Source of the DNA: Branchiostoma belcheri
Lineage: Eukaryota; Chordata; Leptocardii; Amphioxiformes; Branchiostomatidae
DNA length: 64,000 nt
Direction: 5' to 3'
Assembly: GCF_001625305.1 (NCBI RefSeq)
Contig: NW_017802935.1
Span: 3,020,163 to 3,084,162, forward strand
Shown: positions 22,385-34,550 of the stretch, piece by piece
Position numbering within the stretch: the first letter of the stretch is position 1
Layout: the number at the start of each line of letters is the position of its first letter
Translations under genes and position numbers: made by a program
The notes under the pieces: model-generated
The model's database searches: none
What the model was told of the DNA's origin: nothing
The model's input: only the letters and a program-made list of their open reading frames with translations

Positions 22385-24885
22385 GTGGGGGTTTACAGGT
22401 GCTACCAACTAACCCGGCTGAGGGGTCTAGACCTTTTAGCTAAGTGGTTAGAGTGTCAGAGTGTGGACTGGTGCCCGGGTTTGGTCGTGGGTTTGAACCC
22501 CGGCCCGGGACCAGGGGTTTTTATCTGTATCTATTCTATTCACCTGTTTCTTACAGTGGTTCTCACACCGGGAATCGGGCGTGAGAGCGCCAAATCCTAA
22601 CCACTAGGCCAGGGTTTGATTCCCGGTGTGGGAACCACTGTAAGAAACAGGAGGAGCGAGTAGAAACAGATAAAAACCCCTGGTCCCGGGTTCAAACCCA
22701 CAACCAAACCCGGGCACCAGTCTAACCACTCGGCTAAAAGGTCTAGACCCCTTGGCCGGGTCAGTTGGTAGTGCCTATGAATCCCCACAGTTACACTTGC
22801 AAGTTTTGTGGCATAGTATTCAGTGCAAGGCCAATCGCTGTGTTCAATACACTGACTGCTGTTTCTCTGTCCTCAAGATGTGAACTGGGAGACCAGAATG
22901 AGAACCCAGACTTCTATTGGCAGAGCTGCGTGGAAGAAGATGGGGAGGTGTGAGTATGTTTTCTGTATTAACACGAGACAACACTCCACACGCCTTCAAG
23001 TGCACACACACATGCATTTCTCTCTTTCGCCAATTTTTCTCTACTCTTAGGTCGGCATGCCTTTTTCCGCCTCGTATATAGTTGAATGCCAAATTGCCCC
23101 CTTGGACCTTTACACTTAAATTCCCCCGCCAAAAAACTTTGTATGCTGGCAGCTTTCATTCCACTTCGTATCATATGCATTAGGTGAATGCCAAATTGCC
23201 CCAAAATTGTTGCAATTAAATTCCCCCTGCCAAACAACTTTGTATCCAAGCAGGCCAAATTAATTCCACACATTTCTTTGTAAGTAAATTTTCCTGCCCA
23301 AAAAAGCTAACTGGGACCCCCTTACCTGGTTAATTAATTGGATTAAAGTTTTCCCGCCAAAAAACTTAGTATATACACCACTCTAACCTTGAACTTGTGC
23401 ACCCCTCTTCCTGCCCCCCTCCCCACACTTAGCTTCTTCCACAACTCAGATACTGTTAGTTACACTTTAGACATGTAACTTCTCCAAAGATGTAGTCACC
23501 ACACTCTGCTACCCAAAACACTTGTTGATCGAGTGCAGTTTTTTCGCCACAAGACTTTTAGAATCTCACTCTCTTCCTGGTCAGTCAATGCACTAAGTGT
23601 ACTCCCCGTGGGATGTCTTTCCAGAGACATTGATGCTTCGAAACATCAGTATACCAGTGCAATTGACTGACTAGGAAGAGAGTGAGATTCTAAAAGTCTT
23701 GTGGCGAAAAAACTGCACTCGATCAACAAGTGTTTGGGTAGCAGAGTGTGGTGACTACATGTTTGAAGAAGTTACATGTCTAAAGTGTAACTAACACAGT
23801 AACAGTATCTGAGTTGTGGAAGAAGCTAGTGTGGGGAGGGGGGCAGGAAGAGGGGTGCACAAGTTCAAGGTTAGAGTGGTGTATATACTAAGTTTTTTGG
23901 CGGGAAAACTTTAATTCAATTAATTAACCAGGTAAGGGGGTCCCAATTAGCTTTTTTGGGCAGGAAAATTGACTTACAAAGAAATGTGTGGAATTAATTT
24001 GGCCTGCTTGGATACAAAGTTGTTTGGCAGGGGGAATTTAATTGCAACAATTTTAGGGCAATTTGGCATTCACCTAATAATGTATATGATACGAAGTGGA
24101 ATGAAAACTGCCAGCATACAAAGTTTTTTGGCGGGGGAATTTAAGTGTAAAGGTCCAAGGCGAAAATGTTGGGGCAATTTGGCATTCAACTATACGAGGC
24201 GGAAAAAGGCATGCCGACCTAAGAGTAGAGTGAAATGGGCGAAAGACAGAAATGCATGTGTGTGTGCACTTGAAGGCGTGCGGAGTGTTGTCTCGTGTTA
24301 ATAAAGAAAACATACTCACACCTCCCCATCTTCTTCCACGCAGCTCTGCCAATAGAAGTCTGGGTTCTCATTCTGGTCTCCCGGTTCACATCTTGAGGAC
24401 AGAGAAACAGCAGTCAGTGTATTGAACACAGCGATTGGCCTTGCACTGAATACTACTATGCCACAAAACTTGCAAGTGTAACTGTGGGGATTCATAGGCG
24501 CTACCAACTGACCCGGCCGATGGGTCTAGACCTTTTAGCCAAGTGGTCAGAGCATAGACTGGTGCCCGGGTTTGGTCATGGGTTCGAACCCCAGCCCGGG
24601 ACCAGGGGTTTTTATCTGTTTCTACTCGCTCCTCCTATTTCTTACAGTGGTTCCCACACCGGGAATCTAACCCGGGCCTTGGAGGTGAGAGCGCCAAATC
24701 CTAACCACTAGGAGGCCCGGGTTTGATTCCTGATGTGGGAACCACTGTAAGAAACAGGAGAAGCGAGTAGAAACAGATAAAAACCCCTGGTCCCGGGCCG
24801 GGGTTCGAACCCACGACCAAACCTGGGCACCAGTCCACACACCGACACTCTAACCACTCGGCTAAAAGGTCTAAACCCCCTTTTT
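22385..24885. mobile_element. Composite fold-back element (~2.5 kb)
   Basis: The arms at about 22765-23610 and 23660-24505 are inverted copies with a spacer of ~60 bases, with only small indels. Each outer end (22390-22790 and 24490-24885) is itself an inverted pair of ~200-bp units, giving the order A-A'-B-loop-B'-A-A'. The A units carry pol III-like boxes (TAGCTAAGTGGTTAGAG and GGTTTGAACCC). At the A/A' junctions lies a tRNA-Glu-like sequence. The right end runs into a partial extra B' fragment (TTTTTTGGCAGGAAAATT). No transposase is present. A transcript could fold into a hairpin of more than 800 bp. Confidence 0.8.
24651..24713 (-). pseudogene. tRNA-Glu(CTC)-derived sequence in fold-back element
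   Basis: Read on the minus strand, TAGTGGTTAGGATTTGGCGC, TCTCACC and GCCCGGGTTAGATTCCCGG follow the animal tRNA-Glu(CTC) D arm, anticodon arm and T arm almost base for base, ending in a TGTGGGAA acceptor strand. The matching 5' acceptor strand is separated by a ~20-base inverted fragment of the T arm, so this is not an intact gene. A shorter relative lies at about 22567-22615, where the anticodon and T arms are partly deleted. Confidence 0.6.
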
Positions 24886-27560
24886 TGGCAGGAAAATTAA
24901 CTTACAAAGGAATCAGTGAACTTCAAACACAGTATTCAAAGATTTACTCAAAAGTTCTTTCCCTAGATTTCACACTTTTTAAAACCAACTTCAGAAACTT
25001 ACAGGCGGGGGCTACATTTCAAGTAAAAAGCTTTTTACATAATGTGTCAACTCCCACTATGGCCCACTTTATACACAAATTATTGGGACAGTGGGAATGC
25101 TGTGTAAAAATAATTTCTGACAGCATAGTATCACTTGTCATCAAATTTTTTAACGACAGCTTCAGAGTTGTAGGCAGAAAATTTGACTAAAGCAGGTCTA
25201 CACTATCAGTTCTCTTTAAATGGCATTCCCACTGTCGCATGTATAAAGTGGGCCTACAACAGCCTGTCTACCTGTGAATGACTACTTTTAACCTAGAAAG
25301 TCACACGAGAGTATATGATCCCCGTAGTAATGTTGATCTTTTGCAGGGACCACCGGGACCAGGAATGAGATCCTGGCCCACTGTCAAGGCCATACCTGCT
25401 GGTTGCTGGACCTCTCGCTGTGACTATCTATGTGCAGCTAAAGTGGAAAGTTGCAGGAAGACTAGACATGCTTAGTTTCGCTGATTCCTCCCTTTCAAAC
25501 ATAACACACAGCTTACCAGTAGTACATTTCACTCTACAAAAAGAAAGCACAACATTGCCTTTTCCATTTTCTGTCAAGAAATAGGACATATTTTCAACAA
25601 TCATTATGTGGCCAAAGTATTTTTCCTGAAATCCACTCCATCACAAGGAAAATTGTACTGAATGTATTGTATGCATCACTCACAATATTATTCCAATAAA
25701 TACTTTAGGTTAGGCTTATGACAACAGATGGAATCAAATTGAATGATTGTATTTTAGGTAAATGAGAGGAGAACTTAAGATTTGAATGCAAAACATTTAA
25801 TTCATTATATTTACAAAACATTATTCCACACACACATTTTAAGGAGACACAAGAGGTTCGATAAATGGTATCTCTGAAAAGTGATTTCTACATTTAGTTC
25901 ACAAGTCCATCATAGAGCAACTGAGCACAAGAGCAAGTTGCTGGCCATTTGAAGTTGCGGCTAGCGCCTAGCATTGCTTTCACAAATTGGTCAACGCCAT
26001 ATCTTCACAATGACGTTATCACAAAGTTCTTAAGAACTGGGTCAACGTTCGTGTGTTCAATACAATTCGATCGGATGAGAAGCGGTAAAATGGATATTGG
26101 TAGCTACTATGAAACTGCGTTTGTGACAGTCCTGGACAGTGAAGAAAATTTGTGGTACTTCAGTACGAATAATCTTGCGTACGCCTGCTTGGAACATTTA
26201 TTCAAATGGTTGTGCTGACAAACGTTCTACATGTAAATGGAAATGCTGTCCCTACTGTCTTCGGCAAGCTGTCTGAGTTGCGAGGTGAAGTAATGACTCG
26301 AGAACAGGTATGAACTGTGCAAAAAAGTACACACAAAAATACATATTTAAGGATTGTTTCTACTGTCTACTAGTAGTTTTCTTTCTTTTTCTGGCACCAA
26401 GAACCCTCTCTCACTGCACCTAGGCTGAAAATTATACGCGATCAAAGAGTAGCCGCAGCAGGTGAAAACTTAAATAAAGGCATACTGTGGACGGCTAATG
26501 CCGTGCGCTCTTCTTTTAATTTAACCTTATTGATCATGATGTCAACTATACTCAATCACAACAGTTTAGTCTCTTTATTCTATATAATCTTCCATTTTAT
26601 AATGGTACAAAATGTTTATGTTTGTATGCTTTACATTATTTATTATTACAAGGTCTTGTGCTACATGGCATTAAAATATAGAGTCACTTTATCCTATGAT
26701 TTGCTTCTAGCATTCCACAAAATGCTTACATTATTCATCCCTAAGCATTGTTGCTTAAATGATTGTTGCACCATGTAGGCTTTTTATGTTTAAACAATTT
26801 TCATTTCAGAAAAGATTTTTGAATGACTTTCGGGTTATTGAGTTATTGGAAATTGTGGATTATGATGGAGATTGTGGATCATGATGAAGAAGATATCAGG
26901 GAAAACAGTTTGATCACAATGCATTTGAAAATATATCCTATTGCTATACAGATCAAAATAACAGGCAATATTGCAAGTGCTCTCCTCTAGAGGAAAATGT
27001 ACTGTGTTCTCCAACATATCAGCAATAAGATATTAGTCACAACCTTAAACTAGATATTAGTAAGAAATGTGACAGTCTCTTTCAGAAATGACAACAAATA
27101 GTAGGGAGGGCTAGTTTCAACAATGGTGTTTTTTGGAAATAAAAATTTAGAGGATCGCAAACAAACCCTTTCCCAACATCTTTCATTGTCATTTTTAGGG
27201 GTCTGCATGTAAGGTCCCTATCACGCTTTACACTAAATTGCAGAATGCAGCGGCCATGATTTACTTCAAATTATGCAAACTTAAATTCAAATGGCAAAGT
27301 ACTGAACACGTAGATTGCATGACATTAAATCAGAGTTGCACGACTGTGAAGTATGCAAAATTGTGAAAAGCAATGACCTGCTTCTATTGTACTGTTTGGA
27401 TGTGTTACGCATAATGCAGAGATAACGTTTAAAATTCAGAGACGCAGCTTTGAATTGCGCAAAATTTGAATGTATGACATAACGCTTTGCGGCATGCAGA
27501 TCCTCATTTTTGAAAGAGTTCCAAAAAAAAAAAGAAACCGTGTAAGTCTGATGTTCTCTT
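24886..27560. other. Gene-poor stretch
   Basis: AT-rich DNA with short ORFs. A plus-strand segment from 25335, after a plausible acceptor (TTTTGCAG), encodes GPPGPGMRSWPTVKAIPAGC in one frame. A frame at about 26204-26308 encodes MVVLTNVLHVNGNAVPTVFG and more before a donor-like GTATGA. Neither has a partner exon or a recognised family, so I do not call genes here. Confidence 0.4.
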
Positions 27561-27567
27561 GTCTCGT

Positions 27568-28380
27568 AGATACGTGACAGGTCCCTCAGAATCACACTCA
27601 TTCACAGGGAGATCTTCTGGACTATGGACAGGTAGACAGGATAGCTGACAGGTAGACACGATGGCTGACAGGTAGACAGGATGGCTGACAGGTAGACAGG
27701 ATGGCTGACCGGTAGACAGGATAGCTGACAGATCCTCCTGGAAAACCTAGGGTACAAAAGAAACACACGGTCAGAGAAATCATGGGTTAAATTTACATAC
27801 AACAACAATATTCAAAGAATGTGCATTTAATATTCATAGCATTTGTTTCAGTTCTGTTTTTTGTCAGAGGCAAGAGCATTGTCTCATAGATACGCGACAG
27901 GTCCCTCAGAAACACAGGAAGATCCTCCTGGAAACAGGTACACAGGATAGCTGGCAGATCCTCCTGGAAAACCTAGGATGTAAAAGAAACACATCTTCAG
28001 AGAAATCACAGGCTAAATTTACCGATACATACAACAGCAATATTCAAAGAACATGCATTTAATATTCACAACATTTGTTAAAATTCTTTTTTTTATTTTT
28101 GTCGGAGACAAGAGCATTGTCTCATAGATACGTGACAGGTCCCTCAAAAAGACAGGCAGATCCGACGACTATGGACAGGTACACAGGATAGCTGACTGGT
28201 ACACAGGATAGATGGCAGATCCTCCTGGAAAACCTAGGATGTAAAAGAAACACACCTTCAGAGAAATCACAGGCTAAATTTACATACAACAACAATATTC
28301 AATTGCAAAGAACATGCACTTAATATGCACAGCATTTGTTTAAGTTCTAAAAACGTTTTTGTCTGAGGCAAGAGCATATT
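27568..28380. repeat. Three long tandem copies with internal 21-bp minisatellite
   Basis: TAGATACGTGACAGGTCCCT starts copies at about 27568, 27886 and 28125. Each ends in a shared CCTCCTGGAAAACCTAGG and ACATACAAC region. The first copy has an expanded internal array (27625-27740) of ACAGGTAGACAGGATGGCTG units, five to six copies, which explains its greater length (318 versus ~239 bases). Confidence 0.85.
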
Positions 28381-29029
28381 ATGCTTTTTCAGGGTTGCCG
28401 TTACAAATTGGATGCCACCCAGGCTACATATGCTTTGTTAATGGGACAAAAGAAGAGCAGTCAACATTCAGTCAAAAGAACATGACCAAACAACACTTGT
28501 AAAAAATACATCTCACATAACCTCAAACATTGCCCGCTACATACATGTAACCATCATATCAGTAATGATAGTCAACAAACTAATGCAGCATATGTCATAA
28601 TGAACAGGGTATAAAATATGAGACAGTTCAATCAGACAAATTCACGTTCAGGGAATGTAAACATCAAAATATCTGAGGAAAGAACAGTTCGAATCTCTTA
28701 TCACATAAAATATATTTCTCATATCACATCAAAACTATTCTGATACCATTTTAGCACACATTTCATATTGACAACATGCAGGAAAAAATTATGTTGGGAA
28801 ATATACACATGTACAAAAACAACATAATATTAGGCAAGGCAATGCTGCATCTGAACAAGGATGAAATACCACTGACAGTTCTGTAATCTTATTAACAATC
28901 AGCTGCTAGTATCAAATGTTGAAACAAAAATAATACAAAAATTAAAAATAATACTGCATGATTATCATGTAATGTTTCGTTTCATTGCTGTACATAAAAA
29001 ACTTAAATAAAGCTAGCTCAAGTGTGCCC

Positions 29030-29705
29030 TCGAGTACGCCACGTGTTACTTTCCTTGTTATTTATCATTAGGCTAATTATGCAAATCAATCTAACTCAAA
29101 TGTGCAGGTGTGAGTATGCCATGCCCCGCCACAATGACCAAGAAACTAAGTCATATTTCTGCGGTTTTACTCCGTATTTCCACAAAAGTTTCCACAAAAA
29201 ATGTTCACAAGAATACAACGAACAAAGTTACGCAAACATCACCACCTAAAACAGGCGTTTTTCGTCTTCCAGTTACTTTCCTTGTTGTTTATCATATTAT
29301 TATGCAAATCAAACTCAAATGTGCAGGCGTAAGTATGCCATGCCCCGCCACAATGACCAAGAAACTAAGTCATATTTCAGCGGTTTTACTCCGTATTTTC
29401 ACAACAGTTTCCACAGAAAATGTTCACAAGAATACAACGAACAAAGTTACGTACCTCTGACTACCTAAAACAGACGTTTCTCGTCTTACAGTGACAAATT
29501 CCTTGTTGCTTTAAAAAGTTAATTAACGTGTGCCCCCAGAGTAAAGCACGTCATACCACACACTGGTTAAGAAACTCGGTCATATTTCTTCGGAATTACT
29601 TCTTGTTTTCACAAAAGTTTCCACAAAAAATGTTCACAAGAATACAACGAACATAGTTACGTACCTCTCAGCACCTAAAACTGGCGTTTCTCGTCTTCCA
29701 GGGGC
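29030..29705. repeat. ~220-bp unit in three tandem copies
   Basis: AAGAAACTAAGTCATATTTC recurs at about 29138 and 29358 and, diverged, at 29568. Each copy continues through GTTCACAAGAATACAACGAA to a CACCTAAAAC segment. On the minus strand copies 2 and 3 contain a strong donor (GTACGTAA). The array directly abuts the candidate 5' exon at 29665-29749. Confidence 0.8.
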
Positions 29706-29749
29706 GAAGTTTCAGGAGCAGTTTCTTCACACCGATGTTCCGTCGCCAT
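29665..29749 (-). promoter_or_regulatory. Candidate first exon / promoter edge, minus strand
   Basis: CAAGATGGCGACGG on the minus strand resembles the YY1-type CAAGATGGCG element found at many transcription starts. The frame from this ATG runs 24 codons and stops before a consensus donor (GAGAG|GTACGTAA at 29665/29664). It could be a 5' UTR exon with an upstream ORF, or an orphan promoter. No downstream coding exon was recognised to the left. Confidence 0.3.
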
Positions 29750-30039
29750 CTTGGACTTCGTGTGCTCGCACGTGTCCATGGGTAATCACATGTGTTGGTC
29801 GTTAGCTAACGCAGCTGTGCTCAGTAACTTGAGTAAGATAACGTAATCAGTTCTCGATGGAGCTGATTGTATTTCATCCTTCTTTCTTTCTGTTTGTGAC
29901 GCTAAAACAGCAACTGTGTCGTGCTAAACGGGAAGAATACCCTAGTCAACGCTATCATCGAAGGGGAAAAGTATGACATGTTGAAAACGTAACCAGATAG
30001 CGTTACATGTAGTGCACTTTGACCACCATTCACGCACAG

Positions 30040-30500
30040 CCAAACGTGACTGTCCTTGGTGCTGAACGCCATCCACTAACAACCAACGTTCCATGGTGCT
30101 GAAAACCTTCTGCGCATAGCAAATTCTTATGTCTTTCGTATGTATTAAGCGCACAATATTAGTATAGATGGAGAAACTGATGACATGCTCAAATACTTAG
30201 TAGCACCAAATTCTTAACAGACAGACAACAACCCTAGTAAGCTATACTAAGTATGAACATTCCTATCCTTGGTGCTGAACACCTTCCAGCCTTCTACTTC
30301 TATGTGATACTGGAACGTCTATGTGAGATCAATACCATCGTGCGACCGGCGGTGGCAGTGAAAAATAAACCAAAACACACAAAAAAGTGGTAATTAGTGG
30401 TAATTAATATAATGTTGTCACACTAGGGTCTGATGGCTGTTACAGCTTGGTAGCTGAATATTCCTGTCCTTGGTGCTGAACACCATCCACATACAGCCAT
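30040..30500. repeat. Scattered copies of GTCCTTGGTGCTGAA core
   Basis: CTGTCCTTGGTGCTGAACGC is at about 30048, with diverged copies near 30089, 30257 and 30464, each followed by a CCATCC- or CCTTCC-like segment. They match the 41-bp unit array at 33981-34550 and the inverse array at 54985-55600. Confidence 0.7.
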
Positions 30501-31522
30501 CGAGATACAATATGATGCTTGCACCAATACTTACTACACCGTTCATGCAATACACCAATAAAAAAATATCGATATCTAAAGAAATCTAAAGAAGTCCTAT
30601 TAAGGTTTCAAATCACCGTCTCAACCATTAGAACTATTGTAAAAACAAGATTTCTCAAAGTTTAGGCAATCTTCCAAGTTAACAATTTTTTTTTTCTGTC
30701 AGATCAATTTTGGGGAAGGGGTTGTAAATTACATTGTACATATCTTTCAAGCTGTCAAACAAGCAAAATTAACAAATATAATTAAATTAGAAGTCTCTGA
30801 CCTTTCTTCTTGATTATTATTTCCTGTTATAATAAGATATGTTTTTGAGGATTCACATCTGTTGGCCAAAATTACTGACTGCTTTGTAATGAATGGCCTT
30901 TCTGTGTCTAGTGGCTCAAGAATGGTCTGTAGTGGTTGCACTTGTGACCTTAATATCATTACATACATTCATCTGTAGGTATATGTAAAGCACTAACTTG
31001 TACCTATAAATGTTATAAGAAGTCACATTTAGCAAGCATTCTCGAATGCATTTACTCATTGATTCATAACGTCTTTGTTTCTCTTTCCTTTCTTTCTAAA
31101 TCCAAAGAACAATTTCAACTCAACTGGCACAGAGACATCATTGATCAGGAACACAATTGTGTAGTGATAATAGTCTACACAACTCTTTCTCACATACCTG
31201 TGCTTCCCTATGTCATGACACACATAGGTGGTTATAAAAATGTAGGACAAGATTCCAACGTATCTAGTAAAATGCTGGTGATTTTGTAAAATAATATTCT
31301 GTTCTTTCACGTGTTGCTTGAGTGTCTTTAAAGATGCCCTGTAAGTCTAATTTTGCACAGATATTGGAAACTGTTTGAATATTTATTCAGGTTTCAAATC
31401 TGATAATCAAGAATGTGGTGACCTTACACTGCCTATTTGAAAGTCAGCTCATAATTACCAAAGTAAAGTTGACCACCTGTTTCTTGCAATAATGATGTAA
31501 TCCCTGTGCAATGCTTGCATGG

Positions 31523-31583
31523 TATAAATACTGCATGAAAAGCCACACTTCTGCATTCCACCGTGAAGACAGCATCATACAAG
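31523..31583 (+). promoter_or_regulatory. TATA box and non-coding first exon of Link-domain gene
   Basis: TATAAATA at 31523-31530 is followed about 25-30 bases later by a likely start region and then by a short leader ending at a donor (ACAAG|GTAGGA at 31583). An acceptor (TTGTGCAG at about 31778) precedes the coding exon. The spacing fits a TATA promoter with one 5' UTR intron. Transcription data would be needed to fix the start. Confidence 0.5.
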
Positions 31584-31797
31584 GTAGGAATCTGTAACAT
31601 TACTAGTCTGGTTGTGTATGGCTGAGATGACAGTAGTAAAATGTGGCATTATTCCGAATACATGTATGTCCTATGTTTACCTAATTTCAGGCTGTCAGCA
31701 TGGGAAAACTAATTTTGTCGTCAGTTGTGGGATACTTTCTAACAAAGCTTACTCATAGTTCTGTTTACTATTGTGCAGGTTGTGTTGAAGTGGAAAA

Positions 31798-33561
31798 ATG
31801 CTGTTCTCTATTGCAAATCTTTGCCTCGTGCTGAGCCTCCTGCAGAGTGGGTGCTCTGCAGACCAGAACAGTCTCAGCACTTGTGAGATTGGGGCCATGC
31901 TGCAAAATGCCATAGCAGACATCCCAAAACCATATGAAGGTAAGGAGTGTTTAAAACAACAGTATAAAAGTTGAAATCTTGAAGTCTTAAAACATTTTGT
32001 GAAAGTGGCAATACAAAGTTGAAGTAAATCACTAAAATTGGAGATTGATGTAATTTCTATTATAAGCATTTGTTGGACGAAATGCTCACAATGAATTTCA
32101 AACAAGCCTTATTTCTGCTTAGCAAGTCTTATATAGAGAGATGGGACTGACAGAGATAGGGGACAGAGATGGATAGAATTTGTTTTACTCTTTGTGTGTC
32201 AAAGGTAACAAGCATAACAGGAAACATTGTGAATATGGTTATCTCTAATATGTTACCTTGCTGTAGACCGGCTATTGGCTCTTGAGGAACAGCTGGCTCA
32301 GGAAAGAACCATCCGGGCAGAGCTTGAGGGACGGGTCAACAGCCTCCAGGAAACCTTGATGCATGTGCAGAGTACCAATACCCAGCAGAGTGATCTGGCA
32401 GCAAAACTAAAAGCAGACTTCTGCAATGACAGGAAGGAAGCATTGAAGTTAGGTAAGGGATTATAAATTTCAACTTCAGTGCATAGCACCAGTGGTTTAA
32501 GCATAAAATAACAAAACATGAAGTGTTTTACAGTGTCACATACAACAAGTGATGGAATGGGACATCCCGCCAGTAATCAACAACCACTGTCAACCAGTCA
32601 TATTTGAGTTTGATACAAAACATAGGGAACTCATACTACATTTATCGTACATTGTTACAGCCACTTGGTTAATGCACCCTATTCGTATTTTCAGGGGGAG
32701 TTTTCCAAGTGAGGTCTCCAGTGGGTCACTATGAATACACCTTGCAACAGGCAAGCCAGGCATGTGCTGACCAGGGTGCAACCCTTGCCTCCTATAGCCA
32801 GCTCTACACGGCCTGGCAAGACGGGATGGAAAACTGCGCATGTGGGTGGCTCTCTGACGGGTCTGCCCGTTACCCACGGCAGTCAAGGGAGTAGGTGTAC
32901 ACACTTTTTCAAGCATGCCAAAGATGAATGTATGGATTCAGCCCTTTGGAATACAATCAAGAATGTTGTATTTTTTATGGTATCTGTATTGTTCATATGG
33001 CAGTTTTATAAAAGTCACCAATTTTGCAGCCATGCAGCACAGTGACAGCTGGTTCTAGCACCCAGAACAACCTGTTACACATTATGATTTTGCATGTCTA
33101 ACATACCATTGACAAATGAAATTGTAAAAGAGAACAATTACTATTAAGTACTATGACTAATCAAGTTGATACTCTTCGATTATAGAATTTGGACATTTGC
33201 ACATTCATTGTATGAAGAATGAAAGGGACCATTTGGATAAATTAGTTACTAAATTAAGTGCAATGCTTTCCTAGTGTTAGAAAATTTAAAAAATATCAAA
33301 GAGTTTTGAGTTTGGATTGAAACTGAAGTGTAAGTTATCAGTAAGTCCCTTGCAGAAAGGCCGACCAACTTGTCTGTTCTCTTATGGCTTGATATTGCTG
33401 AAACCACCTATCATTTTCCTAACGATTTTTTCTCTGACAACAGTACGATGTGTGGTGGAGGTGTTGGCATCATGAGGTGTGCTCGCAGCAAGAATAATGC
33501 CTGGTGTTACAAGAACAACGTCGAGGCTTGGTGGTTCCCCCAGAACAGCATCTGTGACTGA
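31798..33561 (+). CDS. Secreted coiled-coil protein with C-terminal Link domain
   Basis: Four coding exons join in frame: 31798-31939, 32267-32452, 32695-32890 and 33444-33561, giving 213 residues. Residues 1-20 form a signal peptide (hydrophobic LCLVLSLLQSGCSA). The second exon is a charged heptad-rich segment (LEEQLAQERTIRAELEGRVN) likely to form a coiled coil and oligomerise. The last two exons make a Link (hyaluronan-binding) module: GVFQVRSPVGHYEYTLQQAS, ACADQGATLASYSQL, CACGWLSDGSARYP, MCGGGVGIMRC and AWCYKNN. The four cysteines of the module are present. An extra pair (in MRC and SIC near the C-terminus) is unusual. The family (TSG-6, link proteins, lecticans) binds hyaluronan in extracellular matrix. 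Secretion and ligand are inferred from the family. The coiled coil plus single Link layout is not a standard vertebrate arrangement I know. Confidence 0.8.
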
Positions 33562-33980
33562 GCAACAACACAAAAAGGAGGATGACACGCAAGCCTGTCC
33601 AGCACCACAGTTACACCGGCTCACAGTAAAATTGTTAAATCTTCTGATATTTTAATGCCAAACTTTGGGATCCATCTATAAATTTAACAGACATAACTTC
33701 TAATAGCACTCTGAATTTTGCATTGTATTTGAAACTAATGCAACTCATATTTACATAATATGATCTCCAACATTTTCAAGTTTAAACCATTATCAATACA
33801 ACAATGTGAGCCTCCAGTCTGGACAAGAACAACTGCATCAGAATAAAATGACAAGAATGATATTTGCTGCCTCATGATTATTTTTCTTTACCTAATGTTT
33901 TAGACCAGGTCTGATAAAAGTCTATCAGCTCAACACCGTCAAAACCAAGCTATCCCCCAATAGAATCATTCAGAGCCAAA

Positions 33981-34550
33981 ATGTCCTGTTCTTGGTGCTG
34001 AACACAATCCACACAGCCAAACGTTCCTGTTCTTGGTGCTGAACGCCATCCACACAGCCAAACGTGCCTGTCCTTGGTGCTGAACGCCATCCACACAGCC
34101 AAACGTTCCTATCCTTGGTGCTGAACGCCATCCACACAGCCAAACATGCCTGTCCTTGATGCTGAACGCCATAAACACAGCCAAACGTTACTGTCCTTGG
34201 TGCTGAACGCCATCCACACAGCCAAACGTTACTGTCCTTAGTGCTGAATGCCATCCACACAGCCAAACGTGCCTGTCCTTGGTGCTGAACGCCATCCACA
34301 CAGCCAAACGTTACTGTCCTTAGTGCTGAATGCCATCCACACAGCCAAACGTTACTGTCCTTGGTGCTGAACGCCATCCACACAGCCAAACGTGCCTGTC
34401 CTTGATGCTGAACGCCATCAACACAGCCAAACGTGCCTGTCCTTGGTGCTGAACACCATTCACACAGCCAAACGTGCCTGTCCTTGGTGCTGAATGCCAT
34501 CCACACAGCCAAACGTTACTGTCCTTAGTGCTGAATGCCATCCACACATA
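33981..34550. repeat. 41-bp minisatellite, about 13-14 copies
   Basis: The unit is CCAAACGTTCCTGTCCTTGG + TGCTGAACGCCATCCACACAG. Because 41 is not a multiple of three and the minus strand lacks stops in all frames, it produces three overlapping minus ORFs of up to 180 codons with a 41-residue period. These are repeat artefacts unless transcription is shown. Confidence 0.9.

Noticed and set aside
23969-24301. 110-codon plus ORF starting MTYKEMCGINLACLDTKLFG
   Set aside because: The same frame exists inverted in the other arm of the fold-back element; it is element sequence without a known protein.
27602-27808. Minus ORF with repeated LSCLPVSHPVYLS
   Set aside because: Product of the 21-bp minisatellite.
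33966-34547. Overlapping minus ORFs of up to 180 codons with a 41-residue repeat
   Set aside because: They are produced by a 41-bp minisatellite open in all frames of one strand; no start context, splice signal or domain.
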